Of a stretch of 12,120 nt of DNA, positions 5,846 through 12,120 are shown piece after piece; within the stretch, counting starts at the first letter, position 1; the number at the start of each line of letters is the position of its first letter. Location of the stretch: assembly GCA_938008535.1 (NCBI GenBank), contig CALLKF010000159.1:1-12120 (forward strand), read 5' to 3'. The notes under the pieces were generated by a model, which was not told the DNA's origin, did not search any database, and worked only from the letters and a program-made list of their open reading frames with translations. Position numbers and translations under genes: made by a program. The DNA comes from an uncultured Saprospirales bacterium (GTDB lineage: Bacteria; Bacteroidota; Bacteroidia; Chitinophagales; JADIYW01).

Positions 5846-6418
5846 ATGGCTAAGGAAAAAATACGTTGTGGCTGGTGCGTTGGCAAACCTTTATATGAAC
5901 AATATCACGACGAAGAATGGGGCACACCTGTTCGTGACGATCAAAAGCAGTTTGAGTTTTTAGTGTTGGAAAGTGCACAAGCTGGTTTAAGTTGGTGGAC
6001 GATTTTGCAACGTAGAGAAAATTACCGAAAAGCATTTGCCAATTTTGATTATAAAAAAGTAGCTAAATTTTCGCAAGCCAGAATTGAAGAATTGATATTA
6101 GATGCAAGCATTATTCGCAACAGAATGAAAATTGAAGCAACCGTAAACAATGCGCAACGATTTTTAGAAGTGCAAAAAGAGTTTGGAACTTTTAGTAATT
6201 ATATTTGGAGTTTTGTTGGAGGAAAACCAATAGTAAATAATCATTTAAGCTTAAGCACTGTGCCTGCAACCACAGCAGAATCGGATGCTTTGGCGAAAGA
6301 CATGAAAAAACGAGGTTTTAAATTTTTAGGTTCAACAACATTGTATGCACATATGCAAGCAACAGGTTTGGTGAATGATCATGTGCTGGATTGTCATCGA
6401 TATAGAGCGTGTAAATAA
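5846..6418 (+). CDS. tag: DNA-3-methyladenine glycosylase I
   Basis: A 190-residue base-excision-repair enzyme that removes 3-methyladenine from alkylated DNA. The match to E. coli Tag is strong along the whole length: RCGWC near the start; zinc ligands equivalent to Cys4, His17, His175 and Cys179 at Cys8, His21, His179 and Cys183 (VNDHVLDCHRY); LESAQAGLSWWTILQRRENYRKAF (41-64) with the conserved acidic Glu42 (E. coli Glu38); and helix-hairpin-helix-type segments around IRNRMKIEATVNNA. Length is normal for the family. The ATG at 5846 gives the expected N-terminus. The stop (6416-6418) directly abuts the stop of the convergent acetyltransferase, leaving no room for a conventional terminator. 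Confidence 0.95.
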   Translation: MAKEKIRCGWCVGKPLYEQYHDEEWGTPVRDDQKQFEFLVLESAQAGLSWWTILQRRENYRKAFANFDYKKVAKFSQARIEELILDASIIRNRMKIEATVNNAQRFLEVQKEFGTFSNYIWSFVGGKPIVNNHLSLSTVPATTAESDALAKDMKKRGFKFLGSTTLYAHMQATGLVNDHVLDCHRYRACK

Positions 6419-7003
6419 TTACTTTCGCTGAAATTCTTCTTTCGATAAACCGTAACAATAAGTATCTACAACCTGATTGTCGTAAGTAGTATAATCTTGG
6501 TAGAATGCACCTTCATATTTTAAACCAGCTTTTTCCACTACTTTTTGCGATGCAATATTTGTTGTTACGATGCGTGCAAAAATGCGGTTGAAATTAATTT
6601 TTTCAAATCCGATTCTTAATAAATTTATCATAGCTTCTGTAACTAATCCTTTATTCTCAAAGTTTGCATCTATAAAATAAGCGAGTTCACATTGGTTCTT
6701 TTTCCAGTCAATATCTTTTAAATTAAAGTGTCCGATAAGTTGTTGAGTAGATTTATCAAACAACATAAAACCATACGCTTTATTATTATTCCAATCAAAT
6801 ATTTTTTGTTGGACATAATCTTTGGTAGCAATTTCTGTTTCGGTAGCACGCAACAAAAGCGGAAAACTATGCACCAATCGTAGTTTGTTTTTTTGTATCA
6901 AATGATAAACGTCGTTGTATAATTTTATATCATACGGTTTTAGAAACAAGCGTTCTGTTTCCAATATACTTCGTTGAAATTTTATCATCGTATAAAAATA
7001 CAT
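6419..7003 (-). CDS. GNAT N-acetyltransferase, RimJ/RimL type
   Basis: A 194-residue acetyl-CoA-dependent acetyltransferase of the Acetyltransf_3 (RimJ/RimL-like) group. ETERLFLKPYD near the start is the usual opening strand; GHFNLKDIDWKKNQCELAYFID is the central beta hairpin; FENKGLVTEAMINLL is the acetyl-CoA pyrophosphate-binding loop and helix; IVTTNIASQKVVEKAGLKYEG is the terminal motif that includes the AGL/EG hallmark. The acceptor is unknown: members of this group acetylate ribosomal protein N-termini or small molecules. An internal ATG at 6988 (MIKFQRS) is closer to the family N-terminus than the upstream ATG at 7003 and may be the true start. The gene abuts tag end to end and is divergent from the PagL-like gene. 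Confidence 0.88.
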   Translation of the reverse strand: MYFYTMIKFQRSILETERLFLKPYDIKLYNDVYHLIQKNKLRLVHSFPLLLRATETEIATKDYVQQKIFDWNNNKAYGFMLFDKSTQQLIGHFNLKDIDWKKNQCELAYFIDANFENKGLVTEAMINLLRIGFEKINFNRIFARIVTTNIASQKVVEKAGLKYEGAFYQDYTTYDNQVVDTYCYGLSKEEFQRK

Positions 7004-7089
7004 TTTAAATTCAGCTTACGAAATAAAATCGTTTTGTTTGATTTCAATCTGTTTATTTCAAGATATACTTTTATCTTTATTTAATTTTT

Positions 7090-8265
7090 ATGAAAAAAAT
7101 TACACTCATACTTATCTTTGGTTGTTTACATTTGTTTCTATTTGCTAAAGAAAAACATGTTTCTAAACCAAAAAAATATCATCCAGTTTATTCTTATCCA
7201 TCTAAATTAGGTTTTGATGTGGACTTGCAAATTGGAAAAGTTTGGAAGCACACAACTAATTTTCGTCCAACTATAAACGGACCCAGTTATTGTGGTGAAG
7301 TCAATATTTTCAAGCAGACAGACGGAAGCAAAGATTGGCAACGCAAGCTGCATTATCCAGAAATTGGTGGTGGTTTTTGGTTTGCTGTTCATCATGATAG
7401 AGATACCATTGGCAATGCATTTGCTGCTTATATTTATTGGAAATATTCGTTGGTGCGCTCCAAAGTTGTTGACTTCAATATGAAAATGGGAATTGGTTTA
7501 GCATATTCTACCAAAAAATTTATTAAAGGCAGCAATGAAGTACACAACGCAATTGGTGCGCATTTAAATGCGTATGTTCAATTACGTTTTGGACTGGAAT
7601 GGAAAATTGCAAAACCGTTGCGCCTAGTCACAGCTTTTACTTACAATCATTATTCTGATGGTGCTGTGAAATTGCCGAATTTAGGTATCAATACGATGAC
7701 AGCTACACTTGGTTTAATCTATTATCCATCTATTGAAAAATATAAATTAGAATTGAACAAAGATTCGATTCCAAAACCAAAACATAAAAATGAAATCTTT
7801 GCAAAATCTACGGTTGGTTTTTTAGATGTGCAAAATAATTTGATTCCTGAAAAAACGTATTTAATGCAATCGACAACAATTGGTTATTCGCGCTATTTAA
7901 ATATTACCAATAAATTGAGTATGGGTACGACTTTAGAATTTAATTTCGGTGAACCGCATATTTATGTAAATACGTTAGAAACAAAAAGTGTTTTAATTAA
8001 AAAAGCAGCTACAGATTTAAGTGTGTTTATTGGTGATGAAATTATGATTGGAAAAGTTGGATTTTATTTTCAGCTTGGTGCTTATTTATACCATACTTAT
8101 AGAATGCCGTTGCCAGTTACCTTTCGTTTAGGTGCCAACTTATATGGATCTACTAAACTAGGTAAGAAAAAACGAGGTGCTATATTTGGAACTGGTGGTT
8201 TGAAAGCACATGGTGCAACAGCACAATTAATAGAACTTGGTGCTGGTGGTGCATGGAAGTTTTAG
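7090..8265 (+). CDS. PagL / acyloxyacyl hydrolase-like outer-membrane protein
   Basis: A 391-residue envelope protein. Residues 1-19 form a signal peptide (MKK, then a hydrophobic core ending near FLFA). The region AIGAHLN...QLRFGLEW (154-171) followed by NHYSDGAVKLPNLGIN (186-201) is the signature of Bacteroidota proteins related to lipid A 3-O-deacylase PagL (PF09411). His187 and Ser189 stand where the catalytic His-x-Ser of PagL lies; the usual Asn after Ser is Asp here. Residues 205-391 alternate polar and aromatic residues, ending GAGGAWKF, consistent with outer-membrane beta strands. If active it would trim acyl chains from lipid A or a related lipid; that is inference. It may instead be a non-catalytic barrel. 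It is convergent with the acyl-CoA ligase, with a 6-nt gap. Confidence 0.75.
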   Translation: MKKITLILIFGCLHLFLFAKEKHVSKPKKYHPVYSYPSKLGFDVDLQIGKVWKHTTNFRPTINGPSYCGEVNIFKQTDGSKDWQRKLHYPEIGGGFWFAVHHDRDTIGNAFAAYIYWKYSLVRSKVVDFNMKMGIGLAYSTKKFIKGSNEVHNAIGAHLNAYVQLRFGLEWKIAKPLRLVTAFTYNHYSDGAVKLPNLGINTMTATLGLIYYPSIEKYKLELNKDSIPKPKHKNEIFAKSTVGFLDVQNNLIPEKTYLMQSTTIGYSRYLNITNKLSMGTTLEFNFGEPHIYVNTLETKSVLIKKAATDLSVFIGDEIMIGKVGFYFQLGAYLYHTYRMPLPVTFRLGANLYGSTKLGKKKRGAIFGTGGLKAHGATAQLIELGAGGAWKF

Positions 8266-8271
8266 ATTTAT

Positions 8272-9939
8272 TTATTGCCAAATAATTTTCATGTCTTTTT
8301 TACTTTGCCATTTTAGGAAGTCATCTTCGTATTTTTTTTCTAAAATATTTCGCTTTACTTTCATGGTTGGTGTAATTAAATTATTTTCTACAGTCCAGCT
8401 TTCATGCATTATTACAAACTTAGCAATGCGTTCGTGGTTATCTAATGATGCATTTACTTCGGCTAATGTTTGAAGTAAATCTTGCTCTAAGATTGTTTTA
8501 TCTAATTCATTATTTTCTTCCAATACAACCAAAGCCATTGGTTGTTTTAAATTACTACCAACTACACAAATCTGCGCAATGTGTTGGTTTTTTGACAATT
8601 CTAATTCAATTGGTGCTGGTGCTACATATTTTCCTTTGTCGGTTTTAAATAATTCTTTAATGCGACCTGTAATTTTTAAATAACCTTCTTCGTCAATCTC
8701 ACCCATATCACCAGTGCGCAAAAATTTATCTTTCGTAATGGCTTCTTTTGTTTTTTCTGGTTCTTTGTAATAACCTAACATTGTACAGTCACTTTTTACT
8801 AAAATTTCGCCTTCGTCCGAAATTTTGCACTCAACTTCAGGCATTGTGATACCAACGCTTCCAACCTTGCGCATGCCTGGACGATTGCCATGTGAGTACG
8901 CACAATTTTCACTCATTCCATATGCTTCGTAAATTTCAATACCTAGTTTTTCGTACCAATTAATTAATGCAACAGGAATTGGTGCTGCACCGCTGATGAT
9001 AAATTTCGCTGCAGACAAACCAGCATTTTCTTTTATCTTTTTCTTGATTAAATCCGATAAATATGGAATCGATAAAAGCGTGTCTAATCTTTTTTGTGGT
9101 AAGCGTTGCAAAATTTTTGCCTGCATGCGTGTCCAGATTAATGGCACTGCGAGAAAAACGGTTGGTTGTGTATCGCGCAAATTTTCAGGCATTTTTTCTA
9201 TCGATTCTGCAATGGAAATTGGTGCGCCTGCATACAAGCCACCCATTTCTACCAACATTCTTTCTGCAATATGTGAAAGTGGTAAGAACGATAAAAAGCG
9301 TTCGTTATCGCTCAACAAACCTAAATTATTTATTTCTTCTAATAATGCTGTTGCAGCAAAAGCAAATGCTTTGTAGTGATGCATCACACCTTTTGGCATT
9401 CCTGTAGTGCCTGAGGTATAAATGATGGTTACTAAATCTTCGAGTTTTGGAATATAATTTTTAGTAATTGGCTTTTGTGTTTCGATAATATCATTCCAGT
9501 TTTCGCAAGTAGCTTTTTCCCAGAATGGAAAATGTATTTTTTTAATTTCTTTAGAAACAACATCTTTTTGTTCGTTCCATTTAGATGTTTTACCAACAAA
9601 CAAAACTTTTGATTCGCTGTGTTCTAAACAATATTTTATAACATCAGCTTGCAGCGTTGGATATAACGGTACAGAAACATGACCGCTCATCATGATGGCT
9701 AAATCAGCAATAATCCAGTGTGCACAATTTTCAGATAAGATTGCAATTTTGCTATGTGCTGGTAATTTTAAGGATTGAATATAAGCAGCCATTTTTCGAG
9801 CTTCGTTGCCAACGCGTTTCCAACTAAAGTGTATCCATTGTGAGTTTTGCGATTGTCGCAAAAATGTTTGGTTACTTTTTTCTAGTTCAAATTGGTAAAA
9901 TTTTTCTAAAGGTGTAATGAGTTGCATATCTATATTCAA
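8272..9939 (-). CDS. Long-chain fatty acid-CoA ligase (AMP-forming)
   Basis: A 555-residue acyl-activating enzyme of the ANL superfamily that joins a fatty acid to CoA through an acyl-adenylate. Core motifs appear in order: YTSGTTGMPKG (174-184, P-loop), PLSHIAER (220-227, as in the FadD15/ACSL group), ISGAAPIP (315-322), YEAYGMSE (337-344), TGD (409-411; Asp411 binds ribose), GRIKELFKTDKGKYVAP (425-441, hinge and linker of the long-chain group) and TPTMKVKR (523-530; Lys527 is the adenylation-step lysine). Length is slightly short for this group but complete. An internal ATG at residue 5 could also be the start. Its 5' region contains competing inverted repeats (9952-9995). It may feed phospholipid synthesis or beta-oxidation; nothing in the window decides. 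Confidence 0.92.
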   Translation of the reverse strand: MNIDMQLITPLEKFYQFELEKSNQTFLRQSQNSQWIHFSWKRVGNEARKMAAYIQSLKLPAHSKIAILSENCAHWIIADLAIMMSGHVSVPLYPTLQADVIKYCLEHSESKVLFVGKTSKWNEQKDVVSKEIKKIHFPFWEKATCENWNDIIETQKPITKNYIPKLEDLVTIIYTSGTTGMPKGVMHHYKAFAFAATALLEEINNLGLLSDNERFLSFLPLSHIAERMLVEMGGLYAGAPISIAESIEKMPENLRDTQPTVFLAVPLIWTRMQAKILQRLPQKRLDTLLSIPYLSDLIKKKIKENAGLSAAKFIISGAAPIPVALINWYEKLGIEIYEAYGMSENCAYSHGNRPGMRKVGSVGITMPEVECKISDEGEILVKSDCTMLGYYKEPEKTKEAITKDKFLRTGDMGEIDEEGYLKITGRIKELFKTDKGKYVAPAPIELELSKNQHIAQICVVGSNLKQPMALVVLEENNELDKTILEQDLLQTLAEVNASLDNHERIAKFVIMHESWTVENNLITPTMKVKRNILEKKYEDDFLKWQSKKDMKIIWQ

Positions 9940-9951
9940 TAAGAAATAAAT

Positions 9952-9995
9952 ATAGTAAAAGACTTGGTGAATTTTTTACTATTTGCAAAGTCTTT
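9952..9995. repeat. Two mutually exclusive inverted repeats before the acyl-CoA ligase gene
   Basis: ATAGTAAAA (9952-9960) is the exact complement of TTTTACTAT (9974-9982), a 9-bp stem. AAAGACTT (9958-9965) is the exact complement of AAGTCTTT (9988-9995), an 8-bp stem. The two left arms overlap at 9958-9960, so in RNA only one full hairpin could form at a time. They end 13 nt upstream of the ligase ATG. Stems are AT-rich and weak; a regulatory role is only a possibility. Confidence 0.45.
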
Positions 9996-10076
9996 ATACA
10001 AAAACCATCGTGCCACGTTTTTCAAAGAAATTTTTTCTTATCCAAAGATAATCTAGTAGAAAAAATGAAGATATGT

Positions 10077-10100
10077 ATTGAAAATCAATAGATTTTCAAT
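10077..10100. repeat. Perfect 10-bp inverted repeat in the intergenic region
   Basis: ATTGAAAATC (10077-10086), a 4-nt spacer AATA, then GATTTTCAAT (10091-10100). It is symmetric, could bind a dimeric regulator or form a hairpin, and no T-tract follows on either strand, so it does not look like a terminator. It lies about 140 nt from the ligase start and 220 nt from the secreted-protein start. Confidence 0.5.
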
Positions 10101-10319
10101 TAAAAGTATCACTTCATAACAAAACAAACCATAAAAATTAAACTTTCAGTAATAATTGAAAGAAATGTATAACACAAAATAGACAATTCCATAAAAAAGT
10201 TGTGTCAATTGCTTGTTTTTTAGCTAACATAGAATCAAAAATAAAGTTTCAATTTTGTTTGAAAGTTTTGAACTAATAAAAACAATAACAAAATTCTATA
10301 ACAATTAAATTTTATCAAC

Positions 10320-10952
10320 ATGCAAAAATCAATTTTAATCGCAGCTACAATCTTCGCAAGCATTGCTTCTTATGCGAACGATAATCTTACAACAGAAACT
10401 GCTGTAACAACGACTACAACAGAAACTGCTGCAACAACAACTACAACAGAAGCAATAGCAGCAACCAAAAATCCAGCACCTTCTTCGTTTGGTGAGCAAG
10501 ATGATAACTATTATTATGAACGTAGAATTTCAGCTATTACGGAAATTGGAACTACGTTTTTGTATGACAAAGCATTTTTTAATATCTATCAGGCAGTTGG
10601 TGCACGTGTGAATCCATATTTATTTGTTGGTGGTGGCCTAGGTGTGCAAGTTCGTGCTAATCAACAATATCAATTCCAATTATTGGCTGATGTACGTGCC
10701 AATGTTTTAGATAAACGTGTTACACCAGTTTTTATGATGCAAGTTGGTTATAACAGATGTGGTGCAGAAACGATATACAACAAAGAGAAACAATCATTGA
10801 AACCAGAACAATTGAATTTAAATTTAGGAACAGGAATTTTGGTAAAAGCAACAGATAAAGCTTCGTTTACGCTTAACGGTGGTTATTCATTGTTTTCAGA
10901 TTTCAGTAAAAACATGCATGGCGGTTTTGTGAAAATCGGTTATGTATTCTAA
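10320..10952 (+). CDS. Secreted, probable outer-membrane beta-barrel protein with Thr-rich linker
   Basis: A 210-residue protein of unknown function. Residues 1-19 are a clear signal peptide with likely cleavage after ASYA. Residues 24-49 are a low-complexity Thr/Ala/Glu stretch built from a 9-residue repeat (TTETAVTTT, TTETAATTT, then a degenerate third). From about residue 68 the pattern is of short amphipathic strands with glycines and aromatic residues (AITEIGTTF, YLFVGGGLGVQVR, FQLLADVRANV, FMMQVGYNR, LNLNLGTGILV, FTLNGGYSLF), ending GGFVKIGYVF with a terminal Phe. This is typical of small opacity-like outer-membrane barrels inserted by the Bam machinery. The barrel is inferred from pattern only. 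It stands alone: divergent from the acyl-CoA ligase and convergent with the RsbW-like gene. Confidence 0.75.
   Translation: MQKSILIAATIFASIASYANDNLTTETAVTTTTTETAATTTTTEAIAATKNPAPSSFGEQDDNYYYERRISAITEIGTTFLYDKAFFNIYQAVGARVNPYLFVGGGLGVQVRANQQYQFQLLADVRANVLDKRVTPVFMMQVGYNRCGAETIYNKEKQSLKPEQLNLNLGTGILVKATDKASFTLNGGYSLFSDFSKNMHGGFVKIGYVF
10389..10460 (+). repeat. 27-bp in-frame tandem repeat coding the Thr-rich linker
   Basis: Unit 1 at 10389-10415 and unit 2 at 10416-10442 both begin ACAACAGAAACTGCTG and differ at two positions over 27 bases; a degraded third part follows at 10443-10460 (ACAACAGAAGC...). Being a multiple of three, gain or loss of units would change linker length by nine residues without a frameshift. 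Confidence 0.8.
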
Positions 10953-10996
10953 TAAATTTTGATTGATTATAAAATCCAATAAAGGTGAGTTGTAGT

Positions 10997-11040
10997 TGTA
11001 ATTATGGAATTTTTAGGATAATAAGAATTTCATAATTACA
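10997..11040. repeat. Long inverted repeat at the 3' ends of convergent genes
   Basis: TGTAATTATG (10997-11006) is the exact complement of CATAATTACA (11031-11040). The stem extends inward through 11011 and 11026 with one non-Watson-Crick position, giving about 15 bp around a 14-nt loop. The right arm is the last coding part of the RsbW-like gene and the loop contains its stop codon (11013-11015). No T-tract follows in either direction, so it is not a canonical intrinsic terminator. It may still act as a bidirectional 3'-end stabiliser or terminator for the two convergent genes. Confidence 0.6.
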
Positions 11041-11438
11041 CAGCTTCCACCATCTCTAAAATTAACTTCATCAGCAAGTTGTTTCATTAAATAAACACCA
11101 CGACCATCTGGCTGTTCTCTAAATTCTGGTGAAGTTGGATCTGGTAATTTATCAGGTGTAAATCCTTTTCCTTGATCTTTAATAGATACTTTTAGTGTGC
11201 CTTCGCAACTAAAAGCTTGAATTTCCACTGATTTTTTTGCGTCTAAATTATTACCATGTTCAATAGCGTTCGTTACTGCTTCTACAGAAGCCAGCAACAT
11301 GTTTCCATATTGTTCGTCGTTGATACTTAATTGTACACGTAACGAATCCATCAAGTTTTCGACTTTAGAAATATTTTCAAGACGTGAGCCGATTTTTAAT
11401 TTTGCGATTTCTACCATTCCCGATTTTGATTTAAACAT
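11013..11438 (-). CDS. RsbW-like ATP-binding protein (anti-sigma-type histidine-kinase fold)
   Basis: A 141-residue single-domain GHKL ATPase (HATPase_c) like the anti-sigma serine kinases RsbW and SpoIIAB. The N box is SVEAVTNAIEHGN (51-63; Glu53 and Asn57), the G1 box DQGKGFTPDKLPDPT (88-102) and the G2 region GRGVYLMKQLADEV (112-125). The DPT after the G1 box and the GRGVYLMKQLAD form are characteristic of the RsbW group rather than of sensor kinases. RsbW proteins bind a sigma factor and phosphorylate an anti-anti-sigma protein; no STAS-domain partner, PP2C phosphatase or sigma factor is in the window. An internal ATG at residue 8 is an alternative start. The gene behind which it lies on the same strand is the coiled-coil protein ending at 11552, 113 nt away. 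An inverted repeat spans its stop codon. Confidence 0.88.
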   Translation of the reverse strand: MFKSKSGMVEIAKLKIGSRLENISKVENLMDSLRVQLSINDEQYGNMLLASVEAVTNAIEHGNNLDAKKSVEIQAFSCEGTLKVSIKDQGKGFTPDKLPDPTSPEFREQPDGRGVYLMKQLADEVNFRDGGSCVIMKFLLS

Positions 11439-11551
11439 ACTTTTTGTTCTTTTTTTGATAGCTATAGAACACGTGATTATTGAATGGAGTTTTTATGTTA
11501 AAACGAGTTTAATTTAAAGAACTACTAATCTATATACGCAAGTTTAAACAA

Positions 11552-12120
11552 TTAGTTAACAAGTCGCAAGTATTTTTCTACTAAATTTTTATAAAAAGGA
11601 GTTAAATTAGGTGGAACTTGTTTAAATAGTTCTAAACTTGCCTTTCTTTTTTGTATATAATCTTCTAAAGATGCTGGTAGTTTCCGTGGAATTTCAATTG
11701 CGCTCTTAGATTGTCGCTTCTCGTCTTCTTCTTGTTCGCGCTGTGCTTTATCAAACTCTAAAAGTCTGGTTTCTATCTCTTTATGTCGTTTTAATGTTTC
11801 TTGAGATAATTTTTTCGTCACCAAATCTTTTTCTACATCATCCATTTTTTGCATTAAATCGTCAATACCACTGGCATCTTTGTCTTTCTGGCTCATTTTT
11901 TCTTTCATCTTTCTTAATGCTTCACGCACAGCTGCTTGCTTTTGTACTGCATCGGCAAAATCTTTTCCCATTTTTTTCGGATCTTTTCCTTGCTGCATAC
12001 CATCTTGCATTTGTTTCAGTTGGTCGCCTAATCCTTTTTGCATATCGCCTGGTTTTGGAGTTGGTTTTTTGCCTTTTCCTTTTCCACCTGGTTTGTTACA
12101 GCTTCCATCGCCTGGTTGAT
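11552..12120 (-). CDS. C-terminal part of a coiled-coil protein, DUF4175-like
   Basis: The frame is open from the stop at 11552-11554 to the right edge, so this is the last 188 or so residues of a longer protein. The ATG at 12043 is internal: upstream codons continue as a Gly/Lys/Pro-rich linker (CNKPGGKGKGKKPTPKPGD). After it come GLGDQLKQMQDGMQQGKDPKKM, then helical, charged coiled-coil stretches (ALRKMKEKMSQKD, IDDLMQKMDDVEKDLVTKKL, HKEIETRLLEFDKAQREQEEDEKRQ), and the tail YIQKRKASLELFKQVPPNLTPFYKNLVEKYLRLVN. This arrangement resembles the end of the large membrane-anchored DUF4175 proteins of Bacteroidota, whose role is not established. The family call is from memory of the layout and is tentative. 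It precedes the RsbW-like gene on the same strand. Confidence 0.65.
   Translation of the reverse strand, partial: QPGDGSCNKPGGKGKGKKPTPKPGDMQKGLGDQLKQMQDGMQQGKDPKKMGKDFADAVQKQAAVREALRKMKEKMSQKDKDASGIDDLMQKMDDVEKDLVTKKLSQETLKRHKEIETRLLEFDKAQREQEEDEKRQSKSAIEIPRKLPASLEDYIQKRKASLELFKQVPPNLTPFYKNLVEKYLRLVN

Larger units (their letters stand above)
9940..10319. other. 380-nt divergent intergenic region rich in inverted repeats
   Basis: It separates the divergent acyl-CoA ligase (start 9939) and secreted protein (start 10320) genes. I find no convincing coding frame on either strand and no full -33/-7 promoter pair. It contains overlapping inverted repeats at 9952-9995, a perfect one at 10077-10100, and a weaker one at 10143-10162 (CTTTCA / TGAAAG). 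Very high A+T makes some of these likely by chance. Both genes' promoters must lie here. Confidence 0.6.

Noticed and set aside
7041..7089. Promoter for the PagL-like gene at TACTTTTA (7066-7073)
   Set aside because: The last base departs from TAnnTTTG and the nearest TTTG is 25 nt upstream, too far for the usual spacing.
8996..9407. Two overlapping plus-strand open frames of 126 and 114 codons opposite the acyl-CoA ligase
   Set aside because: Both are antisense to conserved ligase motifs, without signal, domain or promoter; they are frame shadows.
10143..10162. CTTTCA / TGAAAG inverted repeat and similar TTTCAA / TTGAAA motifs near 10246-10263
   Set aside because: Six-base AT-rich repeats are expected by chance in this composition; no consistent spacing or T-tract.
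11880..12119. Plus-strand frame coding a Cys/Pro/Phe-rich peptide
   Set aside because: It mirrors the Lys/Gly/Pro-rich linker and coiled coil of the minus-strand protein; the odd composition is a by-product of that gene.
1..12120. Search for tRNA, rRNA, CRISPR, insertion-sequence ends or an integrated element
   Set aside because: No cloverleaf-like or rRNA-like sequence, no regularly spaced repeats, and no transposase or integrase frame were seen; the only sign of possible transfer is the TIGR02757 pair.

Overview
The window is AT-rich, densely packed chromosomal DNA that looks like Bacteroidota (probably a Sphingobacteria/Chitinophagia-type lineage). The grounds are the gene content (TIGR02757/DUF2400 proteins, a Bacteroidota-type PagL/acyloxyacyl-hydrolase-like outer-membrane protein, the tail of a DUF4175-like coiled-coil protein), the near absence of Shine-Dalgarno sequences, and several matches to the Bacteroidota -33 TTG / -7 TAnnTTTG promoter. 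I see no rRNA, tRNA, CRISPR array, transposase or phage gene.

Layout. Bases 1-2274 (minus strand) hold two tandem, diverged TIGR02757 genes: a partial one running off the left edge, and a second that lacks its C-terminal third. The second lies 1 nt behind a trans-sulfuration PLP enzyme (cystathionine gamma-synthase/lyase). Bases 2275-2478 look like a complete transcription attenuator: promoter, a 14-codon leader peptide with three consecutive Cys codons (MKTIKNYTNCCCYN), an antiterminator arm directly after its stop codon, and a terminator hairpin in front of the trans-sulfuration gene. Bases 2479-4286 (minus) are a two-gene unit, a sulfotransferase followed by a rhamnosyltransferase-like family 2 glycosyltransferase, probably for surface glycans.

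Bases 4321-7003 carry nucleic-acid maintenance genes in alternating orientation with almost no spacers: an RluA-type pseudouridine synthase (+), a SpoU/TrmH-type 2'-O-methyltransferase (-), DNA-3-methyladenine glycosylase I (+) and a RimJ/RimL-type acetyltransferase (-). Bases 7090-9939 hold a PagL-like lipid A deacylase-related envelope protein (+), convergent with a long-chain acyl-CoA ligase (-). Bases 9940-10319 are non-coding with several AT-rich inverted repeats. Bases 10320-10952 encode a small secreted beta-barrel-like protein with a Thr-rich tandem repeat. Bases 11013-12120 (minus) hold an RsbW-like anti-sigma-type ATPase and the C-terminal part of a large coiled-coil protein.

The main discovery is the putative cysteine-sensing attenuator at 2348-2491. 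Its parts fit together: abundant charged tRNA-Cys lets the ribosome reach the leader stop and mask the antiterminator arm, so transcription terminates. Cysteine shortage stalls the ribosome on the Cys run, frees the arm, and lets transcription continue into a gene of Cys/Met interconversion and the TIGR02757 gene behind it.
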